In this document: positions 1 to 11,076 of the stretch, piece after piece
Numbering within the stretch: position 1 is the stretch's first letter
Layout: every line of letters starts with the position of its first letter
Assembly: GCA_032718475.1 (NCBI GenBank)
Contig: JAUCBJ010001397.1
Coordinates: forward strand, 1-29,305
Origin: Nemertoderma westbladi
Lineage: Eukaryota; Xenacoelomorpha; Nemertodermatida; Nemertodermatidae
Reading direction: 5' to 3'
DNA length: 29,305 nucleotides
Made by a program: the position numbers and the translations under genes
Notes under the pieces: generated by a model
The model's database searches: none
Told to the model about the DNA's origin: nothing
Seen by the model: only the letters and a program-made list of their open reading frames with translations

Positions 1-57
1 CTAATAATTTGTTAATAATAATTCTTCAACAAAAATTCTTATAAAACTCATGTAACA

Positions 58-1989
58 ATGACAATCAGCGATCGGTTTATATTCGCGGCCGCAAATGGCG
101 ACATCTCGTTGCTGCGGGAGAATATGGCGAAACTCTCGAACACGATGGTGGATAAATTCGGCTCGACCTGCGTTCACTTCGCCGCTCGCACGGGTCACAT
201 GGACATGCTGGAGTTGCTAGTGAAGGAAGCGAAACTAGGTGGAGACGTGCGGGCGACAAACGGGGCCACACCGGCGCACGACGCAGCTGCCACCGGTCGG
301 TCTGAGTGTTTCCGTTGGCTCATAGAGGAGGCAGGTTGTGATGCCGAAGCTACAGACACGAGTGGGTCAACGCTCGGCCACATAGCTGCGCGGTTCGGTC
401 ACGTCGAAATACTACAATACTTAGGAGACGAAAAAGGTTGCAAGTTCGAGGAACGCACGCGAGGTGGCGCTTTAGCCATGCACTATGCGGCTACTGGAGG
501 ACACCTCGAGTGTCTCCGCTATCTGAACGAGCGAAACGAGTCTCTTTCGAACGAGCTCACTGATGGAGGAATGAGCGCGTTGTATCTCGCTGCGCAGAAC
601 GGCCATCTACCCGTAGTGTTGGAGTTAGACGCGGTGTTCGGGGCCGATCCGTATCAGGGGACCCCGGACGGTATGCTACCGGTACACGCGGCCGCCCAAT
701 CCGGACATCAGCGGGTCGTGCGATGGTTGATCGCGGAGCATCCCGACCTAGTGAATGCGCAGGATGCGGAGGGCGGCACCGTGCTTCATTTCGCCGCCGC
801 TGGGGGCTCAACCGATCTGGTCAATTGGTTGCTTCTGCACGGCGCTGCTCTGAAGGCTGACACTGTCGGTGCATCGCCGCTTCACACAGCGGCTGAACAT
901 GGCAATCTGCACGTGCTGAGAACCCTCATCCGAGTCGGTTGTGATCCATTTCTTCAAGACTTTGAGAACAACAAGGCCTCCCAGCTGGCTGAAAAGTGCA
1001 ATTATATTAGATGTTCACGATATCTTTCGGCTAAGGAAAAACAAATCCAGAAATGCGATCGACTAGCTAAGATTGAAGATACGGCGGTTGTTCCCGTTGA
1101 AGCAGCTGTCGATGATGGTGGTCTAAAAGAAGACGAACGATTATCCATTAATGTGTTAGAAGCAGCTATTGTTGATGCTGAAGTTAATGAGCCTTCAGAT
1201 ATTAATTCTTCACCAGCATTGCTTGAATCTAACCCCAGAGTAAACTCTAATGGAAAACCACCAACTGACTCAATAACTAATCTCAACAGCGAATCTACTG
1301 AAAAAAATGTCGAAGGTGACGAAAAATTAGATAAAGAGTTGACGCCGATCAAAGATGTTGCCATTAATGATTCCAAGGCGAATAGTAATACACCTGATAC
1401 AGAGCCAAATAGTCGGGGAGATAGGGAAACACACAAATCTGAGACAATTACAGCGGGTAAAGTGAATTCAGATTCTAATGTAGGGGACATAGACAACTCC
1501 GAAAAAAGAATAACTGATAAAGACAAATCTAAGACAATGCCAGAGGTTAAAGACAACTCTAAGACAATGCCAGAAGAGAAAGACAATTCTGACATAAAGC
1601 AAGATGAAAAAGACAAATCTGATACAAAGCCTGACGAGAAAGAGAAATGCGACACAAAGCCAGAAGAGAAAGAGAAATCCGAAACAAAGCCTGACGAGAA
1701 AGAGAAATCTGATACAAAGCCTGAAGAGAAAGACAAATCTGATAATACAGAGGACAAAGACAAATCTGACAAGGGGAAAGGTGAGAAAAACAAATCAGGT
1801 AAAAAGAACGGGAACAAAGACAAACCGGAAAAAAAGAATGGGGACAAGGATAAAGCTGAAAATGTAATAGATAAACACAAAGAATCTACCAAAGATCAAG
1901 AGATTAAAGACGATGTCGATGATAAAAAGGACAAAAAGAAAAAGAAGAAAGAAGAAAAAAAAGCCGCCAAAGAGAAAAAGAAAAAGTGA
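58..1989 (+). CDS. Espin-like ankyrin-repeat protein with Lys-rich repetitive tail
   Basis: Protein of 643 aa. Residues 1 to about 330 form some nine to ten ankyrin repeats. The stretch NGATPAHDAAATG (residues 68-80) and the HFAA/HYAA/HAAA helix starts are characteristic of the espin (ESPN/ESPNL) ankyrin array. Espins bundle actin in microvilli and stereocilia. The start is supported by an in-frame TAA at 19-21 and by A at -3 of the ATG. The tail (about 340-643) is low-complexity, rich in K, D, E and S, with a decapeptide repeat and a polylysine end. I see no proline-rich, WH2 or actin-bundling module, so actin bundling cannot be assumed. The ankyrin half is GC-rich and the tail A-rich. The gene is intronless here, which may mean intron loss or a retrocopy. 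The stop TGA overlaps AA|GTGAGA, a possible weak splice donor, so a spliced form could continue downstream. The ankyrin/espin-like call is firm; the function is inference. Confidence 0.88.
   Translation: MTISDRFIFAAANGDISLLRENMAKLSNTMVDKFGSTCVHFAARTGHMDMLELLVKEAKLGGDVRATNGATPAHDAAATGRSECFRWLIEEAGCDAEATDTSGSTLGHIAARFGHVEILQYLGDEKGCKFEERTRGGALAMHYAATGGHLECLRYLNERNESLSNELTDGGMSALYLAAQNGHLPVVLELDAVFGADPYQGTPDGMLPVHAAAQSGHQRVVRWLIAEHPDLVNAQDAEGGTVLHFAAAGGSTDLVNWLLLHGAALKADTVGASPLHTAAEHGNLHVLRTLIRVGCDPFLQDFENNKASQLAEKCNYIRCSRYLSAKEKQIQKCDRLAKIEDTAVVPVEAAVDDGGLKEDERLSINVLEAAIVDAEVNEPSDINSSPALLESNPRVNSNGKPPTDSITNLNSESTEKNVEGDEKLDKELTPIKDVAINDSKANSNTPDTEPNSRGDRETHKSETITAGKVNSDSNVGDIDNSEKRITDKDKSKTMPEVKDNSKTMPEEKDNSDIKQDEKDKSDTKPDEKEKCDTKPEEKEKSETKPDEKEKSDTKPEEKDKSDNTEDKDKSDKGKGEKNKSGKKNGNKDKPEKKNGDKDKAENVIDKHKESTKDQEIKDDVDDKKDKKKKKKEEKKAAKEKKKK
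1519..1745 (+). repeat. Coding decapeptide repeat (30-bp unit) in the espin-like tail
   Basis: Tandem 30-bp units encode variants of the decapeptide KEKSDTKPDE, at about residues 488-563 of the espin-like protein. Neighbouring units differ by a few substitutions (KDKSD, KEKCD, KEKSE). The frame is kept because the unit is a multiple of three. Such a segment is expected to be disordered and highly charged. Confidence 0.85.
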
Positions 1990-4544
1990 GAGCGTTTACC
2001 ACGAAACATTTATTTTCGGGACAAACATTATAACATGTAGCTTGTCCTTCTTCTCCCTTACATAATTAACGTCTTTCCAAATTATTGCTAATTACCCATA
2101 GAATTAGGCGTTTCCACTTCTTCACTTTTCCGTATGTGGCTACCATCTACATTTGCTGTATATTCTTGAAATCATGTTTACAAAAAAAACATTTTGTTGA
2201 AACTTCTTAATCTAGATAATATGAATTGTCTTTCTTTCCAATAGTAAACCTAAATCTTGAATTATTCAGATTTTTTAATAGTACTGTAGGTCTCATTGTA
2301 GTAAATAGGTGCAGTATTTGAATTCTACATTATCTCAAAAAATAGTGAGAACGTTATTATTATAAATTATTAAACTTTGCGATATAAATTAGTTATTTAG
2401 TTAAATTTAAAAGTTAAATTTGATGAGATCCAAACCGTTTATCGTGTAGTTGTTGTATTCATCCAGTGTGATTCCTTATTTACATGTCTTGTCTTTTTGA
2501 TTATATTACATATCTATGAGAGATTCTAAACAATCGTGGGGCCTTCCAGCAGGTCAAAGTAAGCGAGTTTATCATACGGGTACTACTATTTCAACAGTTG
2601 CCTTTTCGCCCTCTAGCGGGAGACAGGAGAACAACTGAGTCCCCACTCAACGTCTATTACAGACTTCGACGGACTAAATGTGTACCGTACCAAGTTTGGT
2701 TTAATTTTATCAATATTTAATTAATTAATTTTTAGTCTTGAAACATTTGCCGATATAAATACAGACCGACCAACAACACGGTTGAAACAGCCGTATCTGT
2801 AGGCCTATGCTAAGTTTGCTTACTTGGTCAATCTTCCTACAAAATCCCACTGTAGACTGTTGGTCCCATTCATTACAGTGGTTATTCGTGGATAGAAACG
2901 CTGCTGTAACCTGTTCCTTTCCCAGTGTTTGGGAATTCTTCGGACACGTTTTTTCTATTACTACATCGACATTATTTAATATTAACTGTTGTGCAATAAT
3001 ACTGTAGCTGAATTACAATTTTCATTACAATGTGTGATTTGGAAATCTCTAAAACTTATTTTCTTTCTCCGTGTAATATTAATCTGAAATTAGATCCACT
3101 AAACCCGAAATGTAATAACTATTTACGTAATCGTATATAAAGTGTCACTGTACAGTATGTTCATCAACTCATCTGAGTGGTGTGTTACACGAACGAGCGT
3201 AGTGAGTTAGTGTAAAAAAGATACGAGGATCAGATCGCTGTAATATATTTTCCAACATGTACTAATATACATATGTTGTTATATTCCAAACTTGTTACAT
3301 TACGAAATGGGATTGCTGATGAAAAAAGCTTAAGAAATTTTGCTGTTAAAAAATGTCTCAATTTGATTGTGGTATTTATAAACTTTCATAATTGATTGGT
3401 TCAGTTTATAAGTTTTGACTTCCTTTCTGTTTATAAAGGCGAAATTGATGCGGTTGAAGGAAAGTGAATCTAACCATCAATATAATAAACAAACAGCGTA
3501 ACGAGTGCAAAGATTTTCGGTACCGACTACGGACGTCGACTAAATCACTAAATTATCACGCGCGGCGCCATTGTCTTGATCTCATTAGACACCGACATAA
3601 AACAATGTAAATTTAAAATATCACTGAGTAGAAAATTCAAATCAAAATTAATTAATGAACTGAAATAAGATGAAGCCTTTCCGATAATTTTTTTTATTAT
3701 ATATATTTTTTTTATTTAACGTCATTTTTGAACTTAAATCACATACCTTAAATTAAGCTGAAAATTTCCAAAACCTTATAAAATAATATACGTAAAATTA
3801 CAGGTTTATAACATTATTTGTGCCTTTTAAATCAAAATCGAATTGGTTGAATCAAATTTGAGATATTTTATTGGCGAAATTATAATACATTTTTGAACTA
3901 CGACTAATTTTACAACCTAAGTTTCCCAAGTTTTCAAATTAAGTGATTTTTAGAAGTTATATTTTAATCTTAATACCCAGAGCTACAGTAGAATATCAAA
4001 GTTAAAGGTTTAGATACAAATTGTACCTATCATACCACCGAATAGCTACCGGTAGGGGGTGGGTTGGGTGCCATATCAGCGGAAATATGAAACCTGGGGT
4101 TCATAAAAACTTTTAATCCAATGTACGGAAGTAACGACCGTGATGCTTTAATTACCATAAATATGGCGGAAATAAATTATCAACCGGATACAAGTGAATG
4201 TGCAGTGTAATGCATCGCTACCCTGTCTTACGAAGTTATGCAAATTTATTACGATGACCGAAACTCATTAAAATCTTAACGCCATTATTATACATTTAAT
4301 ATATTCTGTTTATGAAAGGCTGATTTGAGTGATAGAAACATTAGGAAAGTTACAGTAGGAGTGCAAACGATGCTTAATTGAGCAAAGTAAAGGAAAATTA
4401 CTTATAAACTAAAAATATGATACTCTGAAGAGAACCCAAAGATTATCCTAACTCGCTTGGCTGTTACCTGTAATGCTGGGAGAGTGCCACTCTAAATACG
4501 GATAAAAAGGGGCTGATTGACAAGCATCACGATTCACAGTGCTC
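1990..4544. other. AT-rich intergenic region, no gene recognised
   Basis: No convincing coding exon was found on either strand. An ATTAAA at 2369-2374 is a possible polyadenylation hexamer for the espin-like gene; no AATAAA was noticed close to the stop. A piece near 2889-2915 (GCTGTAACCTGTTCCTTTCC) resembles the ends of the G-tract repeats at 9593-9780 and 15277-15551, so it is probably a repeat remnant. One TAGGCCTA palindrome lies at 2800-2807. Confidence 0.6.
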
Positions 4545-7500
4545 ACTCTGCGCGCCCACACCGCTATGACCTCGCTCTCTCTGCACGCCCACACTGCTAT
4601 GACCTCGCTCTCTCTGCACCCCCACACCGCTATAACCTTGCTCTCTCTGCACCCTCACACCGCTATGGCCTCGCTCTCTCTGCACCCCCACACTGCTACG
4701 ACCTCGCTCTCTCTGCACCCCCACCACTATGACCTCGCTCTCTCCGCACCCTCACACTGCTATGACCTCGCTCTCTCTGCACCCCCACACTGCTATAACC
4801 TCGCTCTCTCTGCACCATCACACTGCTATGGCCTCGCTCTCTCTGCACCCCCAGACCGCTATGAACTCGCTCTCTCTGCACCCCCACCACTATGACCTCG
4901 CTCACTCTGCACCCCACACCACTATGACCTCCCTCACTCTGCACCCCACACCACTATGACCTCCCTCTCTCTGCACCCCACACCACTATGACCTCGCTCT
5001 CTCTGCACCCCACACCACTATGACATCCCTCTCTCTGCACCACACACCGCTATAACCTCGCTCTCTCTGCACCCTCACACCGCTATGACCTTACTCTCTC
5101 TGCACCCCACACCGCTATAACCTTGCCTCTATGGACCCCCTCACCACTATGACCTCGCTCTCTCCGCACCCCCACACTGCTATGACCTCCCTCTCTCTGC
5201 ACCCCACACCGCTATGACCTCACTCTCTCTGCACCCCACACTGCTATGACCTTGCCTCTATGGACCCCCTCACCACTATGACCTCGCTCTCTCTCTCTGC
5301 ACCCCACACCGCTATGACCTCACTCTCTCTGCACCCCACACCGCTATGACCTCACTCTCTCTGCACCCCACACTGCTATGACCTTGCCTCTATGGACCCC
5401 CTCACCACTATGACCTCGCTCTCTCCGCACCCCCACACTGCTATGACCTCCCTCTCTCTGCACCCCACACCGCTATGACCTCACTCTCTCTGCACCCCAC
5501 ACCGCTATAACCTTGCCTCTATGGACCCCCTCACCACTATGACCTCGCTCTCTCCGCACCCCCACACTGCTATGACCTCCCTCTCTCTGCACCCCACACC
5601 GCTATGACCTCACTCTCTCTGCACCCCACACTGCTATGACCTTGCCTCTATGGACCCCCTCACCACTATGACCTCACTCTCTCTGCACCCCACACCGCTA
5701 TGACCTCACTCTCTCTGCACCCCACACCGCTATAACCTTGCCTCTATGGACCCCCTCACCACTATGACCTCGCTCTCTCCGCACCCCCACACTGCTATGA
5801 CCTCCCTCTCTCTGCACCCCACACCGCTATGACCTCACTCTCTCTGCACCCCACACCGCTATAACCTTGCCTCTATGGACCCCCTCACCACTATGACCTC
5901 GCTCTCTCCGCACCCCCACACTGCTATGACCTTGCCTCTATGGACCCCCTCACCACTATGACCTCGCTCTCTCCGCACCCCCACACTGCTATGACCTCCC
6001 TCTCTCTGCACCCCACACCGCTATGACCTCGCTCTCTCTGCACCCCACACCGCTATGACCTCACTCTCTCTGCACCCCACACCGCTATGACCTTGCCTCT
6101 ATGGACCCCCTCACCACTATGACCTCGCTCTCTCAGCACCCCCACACTGCTATGACCTCACTCTCTCTGCACCCCACACCGCTATGACCTTGCCTCTATG
6201 GACCCCCTCACCACTATGACATCGCTCTCTCAGCACCCCCACACTGCTATGACCTCACTCTCTCTGCACCCCACACCGCTATGACCTTGCCTCTATGGAC
6301 CCCCTCACCACTATGACCTCGCTCTCTCTGCACCCCACACCGCTATGACCTTGCCTCTATGGACCCCCTCACCACTATGACCTCGCTCTCTCTGCACCCC
6401 ACACCGCTATGACCTTGCCTCTATGGACCCCCTCACCACTATGACCTCGCTCTCTCTGCACCCCACACCGCTATAACCTTGCCTCTATGGACCCCCTCAC
6501 CACTATGACCTCGCTCTCTCCGCACCCCCACACTGCTATGACCTTGCCTCTATGGACCCCCTCACCACTATGACCTCGCTCTCTCCGCACCCCCACACTG
6601 CTATGACCTCCCTCTCTCTGCACCCCACACCGCTATGACCTCGCTCTCTCTGCACCCCACACCGCTATGACCTCACTCTCTCTGCACCCCACACCGCTAT
6701 GACCTTGCCTCTATGGACCCCCTCACCACTATGACCTCGCTCTCTCAGCACCCCCACACTGCTATGACCTCACTCTCTCTGCACCCCACACCGCTATGAC
6801 CTTGCCTCTATGGACCCCCTCACCACTATGACATCGCTCTCTCAGCACCCCCACACTGCTATGACCTCACTCTCTCTGCACCCCACACCGCTATGACCTT
6901 GCCTCTATGGACCCCCTCACCACTATGACCTCGCTCTCTCTGCACCCCACACCGCTATGACCTTGCCTCTATGGACCCCCTCACCACTATGACCTCGCTC
7001 TCTCAGCACCCCCACACTGCTATGACCTCACTCTCTCTGCACCCCACACCGCTATGACCTTGCCTCTATGGACCCCCTCACCACTATGACCTCGCTCTCT
7101 CAGCACCCCCACACTGCTATGACCTCACTCTCTCTGCACCCCACACCGCTATGACCTTGCCTCTATGGACCCCCTCACCACTATGACCTCGCTCTCTCTG
7201 CACCCCACACCGCTATGACCTTGCCTCTATGGACCCCCTCACCACTATGACCTCGCTCTCTCTGCACCCCACACCGCTATGACCTTGCCTCTATGGACCC
7301 CCTCACCACTATGACCTCGCTCTCTCTGCACCCCACACCGCTATGACCTTGCCTCTATGGACCCCCTCACCACTATGACCTCGCTCTCTCCGCGCCCCCA
7401 CACCACTATGACCTCCCTCTCTCTGCACCCCACACCGCTATGACCTCACTCTCTCTGCACCCCACACTGCTATGACCTTGCCTCTATGGACCCCCTCACC

Positions 7501-7585
7501 ACTATGACCTCGCTCTCTCTGCACCCCACACCGCTATGACCTTGCCTCTATGGACCCCCTCACCACTATGACCTCACTATCACCA
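4545..7585. repeat. 3-kb minisatellite of 32-33-bp units with higher-order repeats
   Basis: Tandem array with consensus close to CCGCTATGACCTCGCTCTCT followed by CTGCACCCCACA (32 bp, or 33 bp where one more C is present). A second unit type has CCTTGCCTCTATGGACCCCC followed by TCACCACTATGA and alternates with the first. The 5' part (about 4545-4960) is mostly 33-bp units, which keeps several frames open by chance. The 3' part is ordered in higher-order blocks: the rare variant ACATCGCTCTCTCAGCACC occurs at about 6219 and again 612 bp later, within long nearly identical flanks. The strand is pyrimidine-rich (CTCTCTCT). There is no sign that it is translated. Confidence 0.95.
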
Positions 7586-8635
7586 CTATAAGTAATTTAT
7601 TGCTAACCAGTAGTTTAGTAGGTAAGAGCGCTACAACTGTGTACTTGTTCTGTCACTGTTGGAGGCAACAAAATGTAATTTTCTATACTTCTTTTGCAAA
7701 AAAATGTTGTGAAAAATTTAACTTGAAATTGACGGCGATTTTTACGACATGACGTGAAAACGTTGTGAAAATGTCCTGAAGATGCAACTTGACAGACACG
7801 TCATACATCACATTAACGTGTTGTTTTATATAAATTATTAATGTTTTGTTGCGGACCATAGTATACTGTATATGGGTCAACAAAACCTGTGTAAATTTAT
7901 GAACTTAAGCATTCAATGCAGCATTTGTTTATATATTAACTCCAGTGGAATAAAGTAAAATAATTTTCTACGTTTGCTGATTAATATGCGTGGGAACATC
8001 CATGTGACTTATTTCCCACATAAGTCTTTGCTTTGGATTCTGATTTCTACTCTCAAACCGATTGAAATCTGAGGATCAAATTACGCTGACCATATTGGAA
8101 GGAAACCAGAACTAATTGGGAGTTATAAGAACCCGATACCTAAGTAATTATGATGGGAAGTTGTAATTATGGATTCCTTCGACCAATTACTGCAGTAGTT
8201 GTACCGTTATCGTTATCGTATCGAACAGTATCGTACCATAATAACGGTTTGTCAAAGATTATCTTTAGTAGCTGACCTACAACTGCACCGTATTGTACTG
8301 TAGGTTATCGATTAGCAATTATTATATCGTTGCCGAATTCGAATTCGACAGTAACACTCCATATAATATCAAACTTAATTGGTAATTATTATTATCTTGA
8401 GATAAGAGATAAGCTGAAAGTTTCCAATGATCAGCAAATAAATAAACGTTTTTGTTTTAGAATATTATTTTGAACTTATTTTATGTGTGTCAGTAGAATT
8501 TAAATATTTCGCAAAATTGCCTTTCTAATCAATTTACAGTATAAACGAAGTTTCTGGATTTATACCATAGGACGTTATAAAAATAGAGAAATACTTGGTT
8601 GGAATGGAATAGGGAAATTCCCCGGATAAATTACT

Positions 8636-8656
8636 CCCCCCCCCCCCCCCCCCCCC
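8636..8656. repeat. Poly-C tract (21 nt)
   Basis: Uninterrupted run of 21 C, followed by a further C-rich stretch (ACCCCTCCCC). Confidence 0.95.
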
Positions 8657-9153
8657 ACCCCTCCCCGCCCGATGACTATTGACCCCAAGAACAACTAAAC
8701 ACATCTTGCAACTGCACCCCAACACCAAACAACAACATTATTATATTAACACAACGATTGCTGATGTTTAATTTAATTGAAAAACAAAGGTAAAAGTTGA
8801 TGGCAATCAAAATGATGATCACAACAATCAAAATAAATATATTTGTATATTGTTTGTTAAATTATATTGTTTAATAGAAAAGATTCTGGAACATCAATAG
8901 TAGGTCGTCAGCATATCTGAAAGTTTATTGGATACGCGAGTTCTAACCCCACTGATTGCCAATTTATTTTTTCGCTGCATTTGCGATAGTGTTGATCATT
9001 GTCAGGGGAAAATTGTGCGGGCATTTGTCAAAGGGGAAAAGGTAAATTATTCGCGCAGCAGGAATTTCTAAATGACAGGCGATGTATAATTAATTTTTTT
9101 ATATCGCTCTGTGCTGACTTTGGTTCTATTTTTTACTATTTATTTTGACCCCA

Positions 9154-9179
9154 CCCCCCCCCCCCCCCCCCCCCCCCCC
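9154..9179. repeat. Poly-C tract (26 nt)
   Basis: Uninterrupted run of 26 C about 60 bp before the ShK gene start codon. It is G-quadruplex-capable on the minus strand. Confidence 0.95.
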
Positions 9180-9241
9180 AAGTCCGTTTCTAGTATAGAA
9201 TTATTTCTTCAATGGGACTTCATCTTCGGATCATATAAATT

Positions 9242-9314
9242 ATGAAGAAGATGGCGTTTACAGTCAAATTACATATTCTTGTTGGCATGGTGACATTCCT
9301 CTCAACAGTAAAAG
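9242..9314 (+). CDS. Triple-ShK secreted protein, exon 1 (signal peptide)
   Basis: First of four coding exons (9242-9314, 10517-10654, 13939-14079, 15773-15921) that join in one frame into a 166-aa precursor. This exon gives 24 codons plus one base (phase 1): a basic MKKM start, then a hydrophobic core (HILVGMVTFL), a typical secretory signal peptide with cleavage somewhere between about residues 24 and 28. The exon ends at G9314 before GTAATT, a weaker donor. Three ShK domains follow, one per exon, and all three introns are phase 1, so each domain is a symmetric, shuffle-ready exon module. ShK modules are disulfide-rich and occur in secreted metazoan proteins; some block Kv channels but most have no known toxic role. 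The protein is inferred to be an extracellular cysteine-rich factor of unknown function. The gene model rests on splice-site and phase agreement only. Confidence 0.75.
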
Positions 9315-10516
9315 GTAATTAGTTTATAGTGTATCTTTGTATCGGCTTGCTGTAAACCATGGCTACGGATATCACCTTGTAAACATGTTTCGGTGTATTC
9401 CATAATACAGGAAGGTGAATATAAAAGTGGGCGAATCTGTTGTCTGAAACTCCAAAGAATGTAAGCAGTAGGCCTAGTAGGCAGCTAGCGGTATCATAAT
9501 ACGGAATATAGGGGTCTGTCTCGTACAGTAGTAGGAACACGTAGGCCTATTTGTTCAGAAAAGTTTTGTCGGCTTAATGTCTTCAGCTGTATGCAGATAG
9601 GAGGGGGGAGGGGGGGGGGGGGGGAACTGGACGCAATAAAAATGCATCCCTCTCCAGGGGAAATTCGACGCAAATAACAGTTGATTATTCACAAAAAATA
9701 AAACTGTAACCTGTTTTATTGTGTTTAGTTTTTTGTTTTGGTTAAAATAACGTGCCACTGTAACCTGCTCCTTTCCCTATGAAGTGAAGATAATTTCTAA
9801 AATCGTGGGATGGCCAAACTTTAGGTCTGCATATATTTATAAAATTAAGTATAATTACGCCATCAATTCATACAGTTCAGTAGTTTGCTTTACCTGTATC
9901 CATACAATAGAATGAGGAAAGGGTGGGGATATACTCCGCAATGGCATAATACACGGGAAATCGTGAAAAAAAAACCGTTTCTAAGTGACAATGGCATATG
10001 AACGAACAGTTGGTAATGTAACCCTGTAATAACGGGGTGTTGTTATGTTAGGCCTACTTACAGTAGATCCCAAGTTTTTCCTCAAAAACTACAAAAGAAC
10101 AATAGCTATAGTGATTATAGTTAATTATATTGTATGGCATGTATTGTAATACATACAAATACAATTAATTGATTGAAATCAGCCACCAAATAGTATCCCC
10201 TACTGAATCAGCCTGCAATGCAATTAATTTTCTTATAAAAAAATAAAGACTAATTCGAATCTTATTCTTCCCTACACTTTCTCGTATTATAACTTTTTCT
10301 TTTAAATTTCAATAAATAGATATAAAAGATCCACTAATAATATATTTTATAGAGTTTTGGGTATTTACAGTATACGGTTATATAGGCCTAATAATAATAA
10401 TATTAATAAGGCGCCGTATCCACTCGGTCACTGCGACGGCCTAAAGTAGGTTATGCAATAATTATGTTGCATTGGTTGTTATGTTAATAATTTCTTGTGT
10501 ATTTGTTTTCCTTTAG
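9315..10516 (+). other. Intron 1 of the triple-ShK gene
   Basis: Bounded by GTAATT at 9315 and TTTTCCTTTAG ending at 10516. It contains copy A of the G-tract repeat (9593-9780) and four TAGGCCTA palindromes (9469, 9542, 10049, 10383). No other exon was seen. Confidence 0.65.
9593..9780 (+). mobile_element. G-tract dispersed repeat, copy A (partial)
   Basis: Begins GCAGATAGGAGGGGGGAG with a 15-G run (9610-9624), continues with CTGGACGCAATAAAAATGCA, and ends CCTGCTCCTTTCCCT. The reverse complement of 15365-15545 matches almost throughout with scattered substitutions. Copy A lacks the outer part that copy B retains beyond TTTCCCT. It has no coding capacity and is probably a fragment of a non-autonomous DNA transposon. 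Confidence 0.75.
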
Positions 10517-10654
10517 TTTCGCTATCAGAAGTTAACAACTGTTCGGATAACGACGGGTTGGAAAGAAACTGTTTAAGTTGGGCTAATGAAGGAATGTGCC
10601 TTTATGATTCGTACGTGGTAAAACAATGCCCAAAATCCTGCAACATTTGCGAAG
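10517..10654 (+). CDS. Triple-ShK secreted protein, exon 2 (ShK domain 1)
   Basis: 138-nt phase 1-1 exon between a strong acceptor (TTTTCCTTTAG) and the donor GTGAGT at 10655. It encodes residues 25-70. The six ShK cysteines are at 33, 43, 52, 62, 66 and 69, with the family's W (46), the G before the third cysteine (50) and the closing CPKSCNIC pattern. The exon is open upstream only as far as the intron, which agrees with the chosen acceptor. Confidence 0.85.
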
Positions 10655-11076
10655 GTGAGTTAACTACAGTATTCTACTGTTGTAGGCGTAATGGGAAAAA
10701 AGAGAAAGGGGGTGGGTGGGGATCACCTTTTATAGGCAAAAAAAAAGTAAAAATAACTTTTTGATCGATTTCGGTGTAGAATTTAATGGCGAACCCAGGT
10801 ATGTGAGTCTAACCTGAACTGCGACCCATTAGAGAACTGTTATACAGTAAGTATACTATCAGAGGCGTAGTGACGGGGGGGGGGACGTTCCCCCGGGCGC
10901 ACTCACCCAGGGGCGCTGAAATGTCAGGGGAAAGTCAGGGAATTCTTTTAAAAATAGAACAAATCAGTGAAAATTCAAGGATTGCGATACAATATTTTAC
11001 AGGACATGTGTCATAAGCGAAAATGTGGAAAAATTTTCTCTGCTTGCCATTAAATATGTTGTAAGTACTGTATATA

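Larger units (their letters stand above)
7586..9241. other. Intergenic region upstream of the ShK gene
   Basis: AT-rich DNA with no recognisable exon. It contains two poly-C tracts, annotated separately. No promoter can be assigned with confidence; a TATAAA-like string at about 9234-9239 lies directly against the ATG at 9242 and is too close to be a core promoter. A non-coding first exon may exist here, but I cannot place it. Confidence 0.5.

Noticed and set aside
1002-1892. Long minus-strand open frame opposite the espin-like gene
   Set aside because: It is the antisense of the Lys/Glu/Asp-rich tail, giving Ser/Leu/Phe repeats; no independent support.
2807-3007. 66-aa open frame
   Set aside because: No recognisable family, and it overlaps a fragment of a dispersed repeat (around 2889-2915).
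4517-4959. Overlapping open frames on both strands at the start of the minisatellite
   Set aside because: They arise because the early units are 33 bp (a multiple of three) without stops; several frames are open at once and the product is a pure unit repeat.
4545-7585. CRISPR-like array
   Set aside because: The repeats are directly adjacent with no unique spacers, in a eukaryotic genome; this is a minisatellite.
10495-10764. 89-aa open frame containing the first ShK domain as a stand-alone gene
   Set aside because: Its ends are intronic: a strong acceptor at 10516 and donor at 10655 delimit the exon, and phase matches the signal-peptide exon and the other ShK exons.
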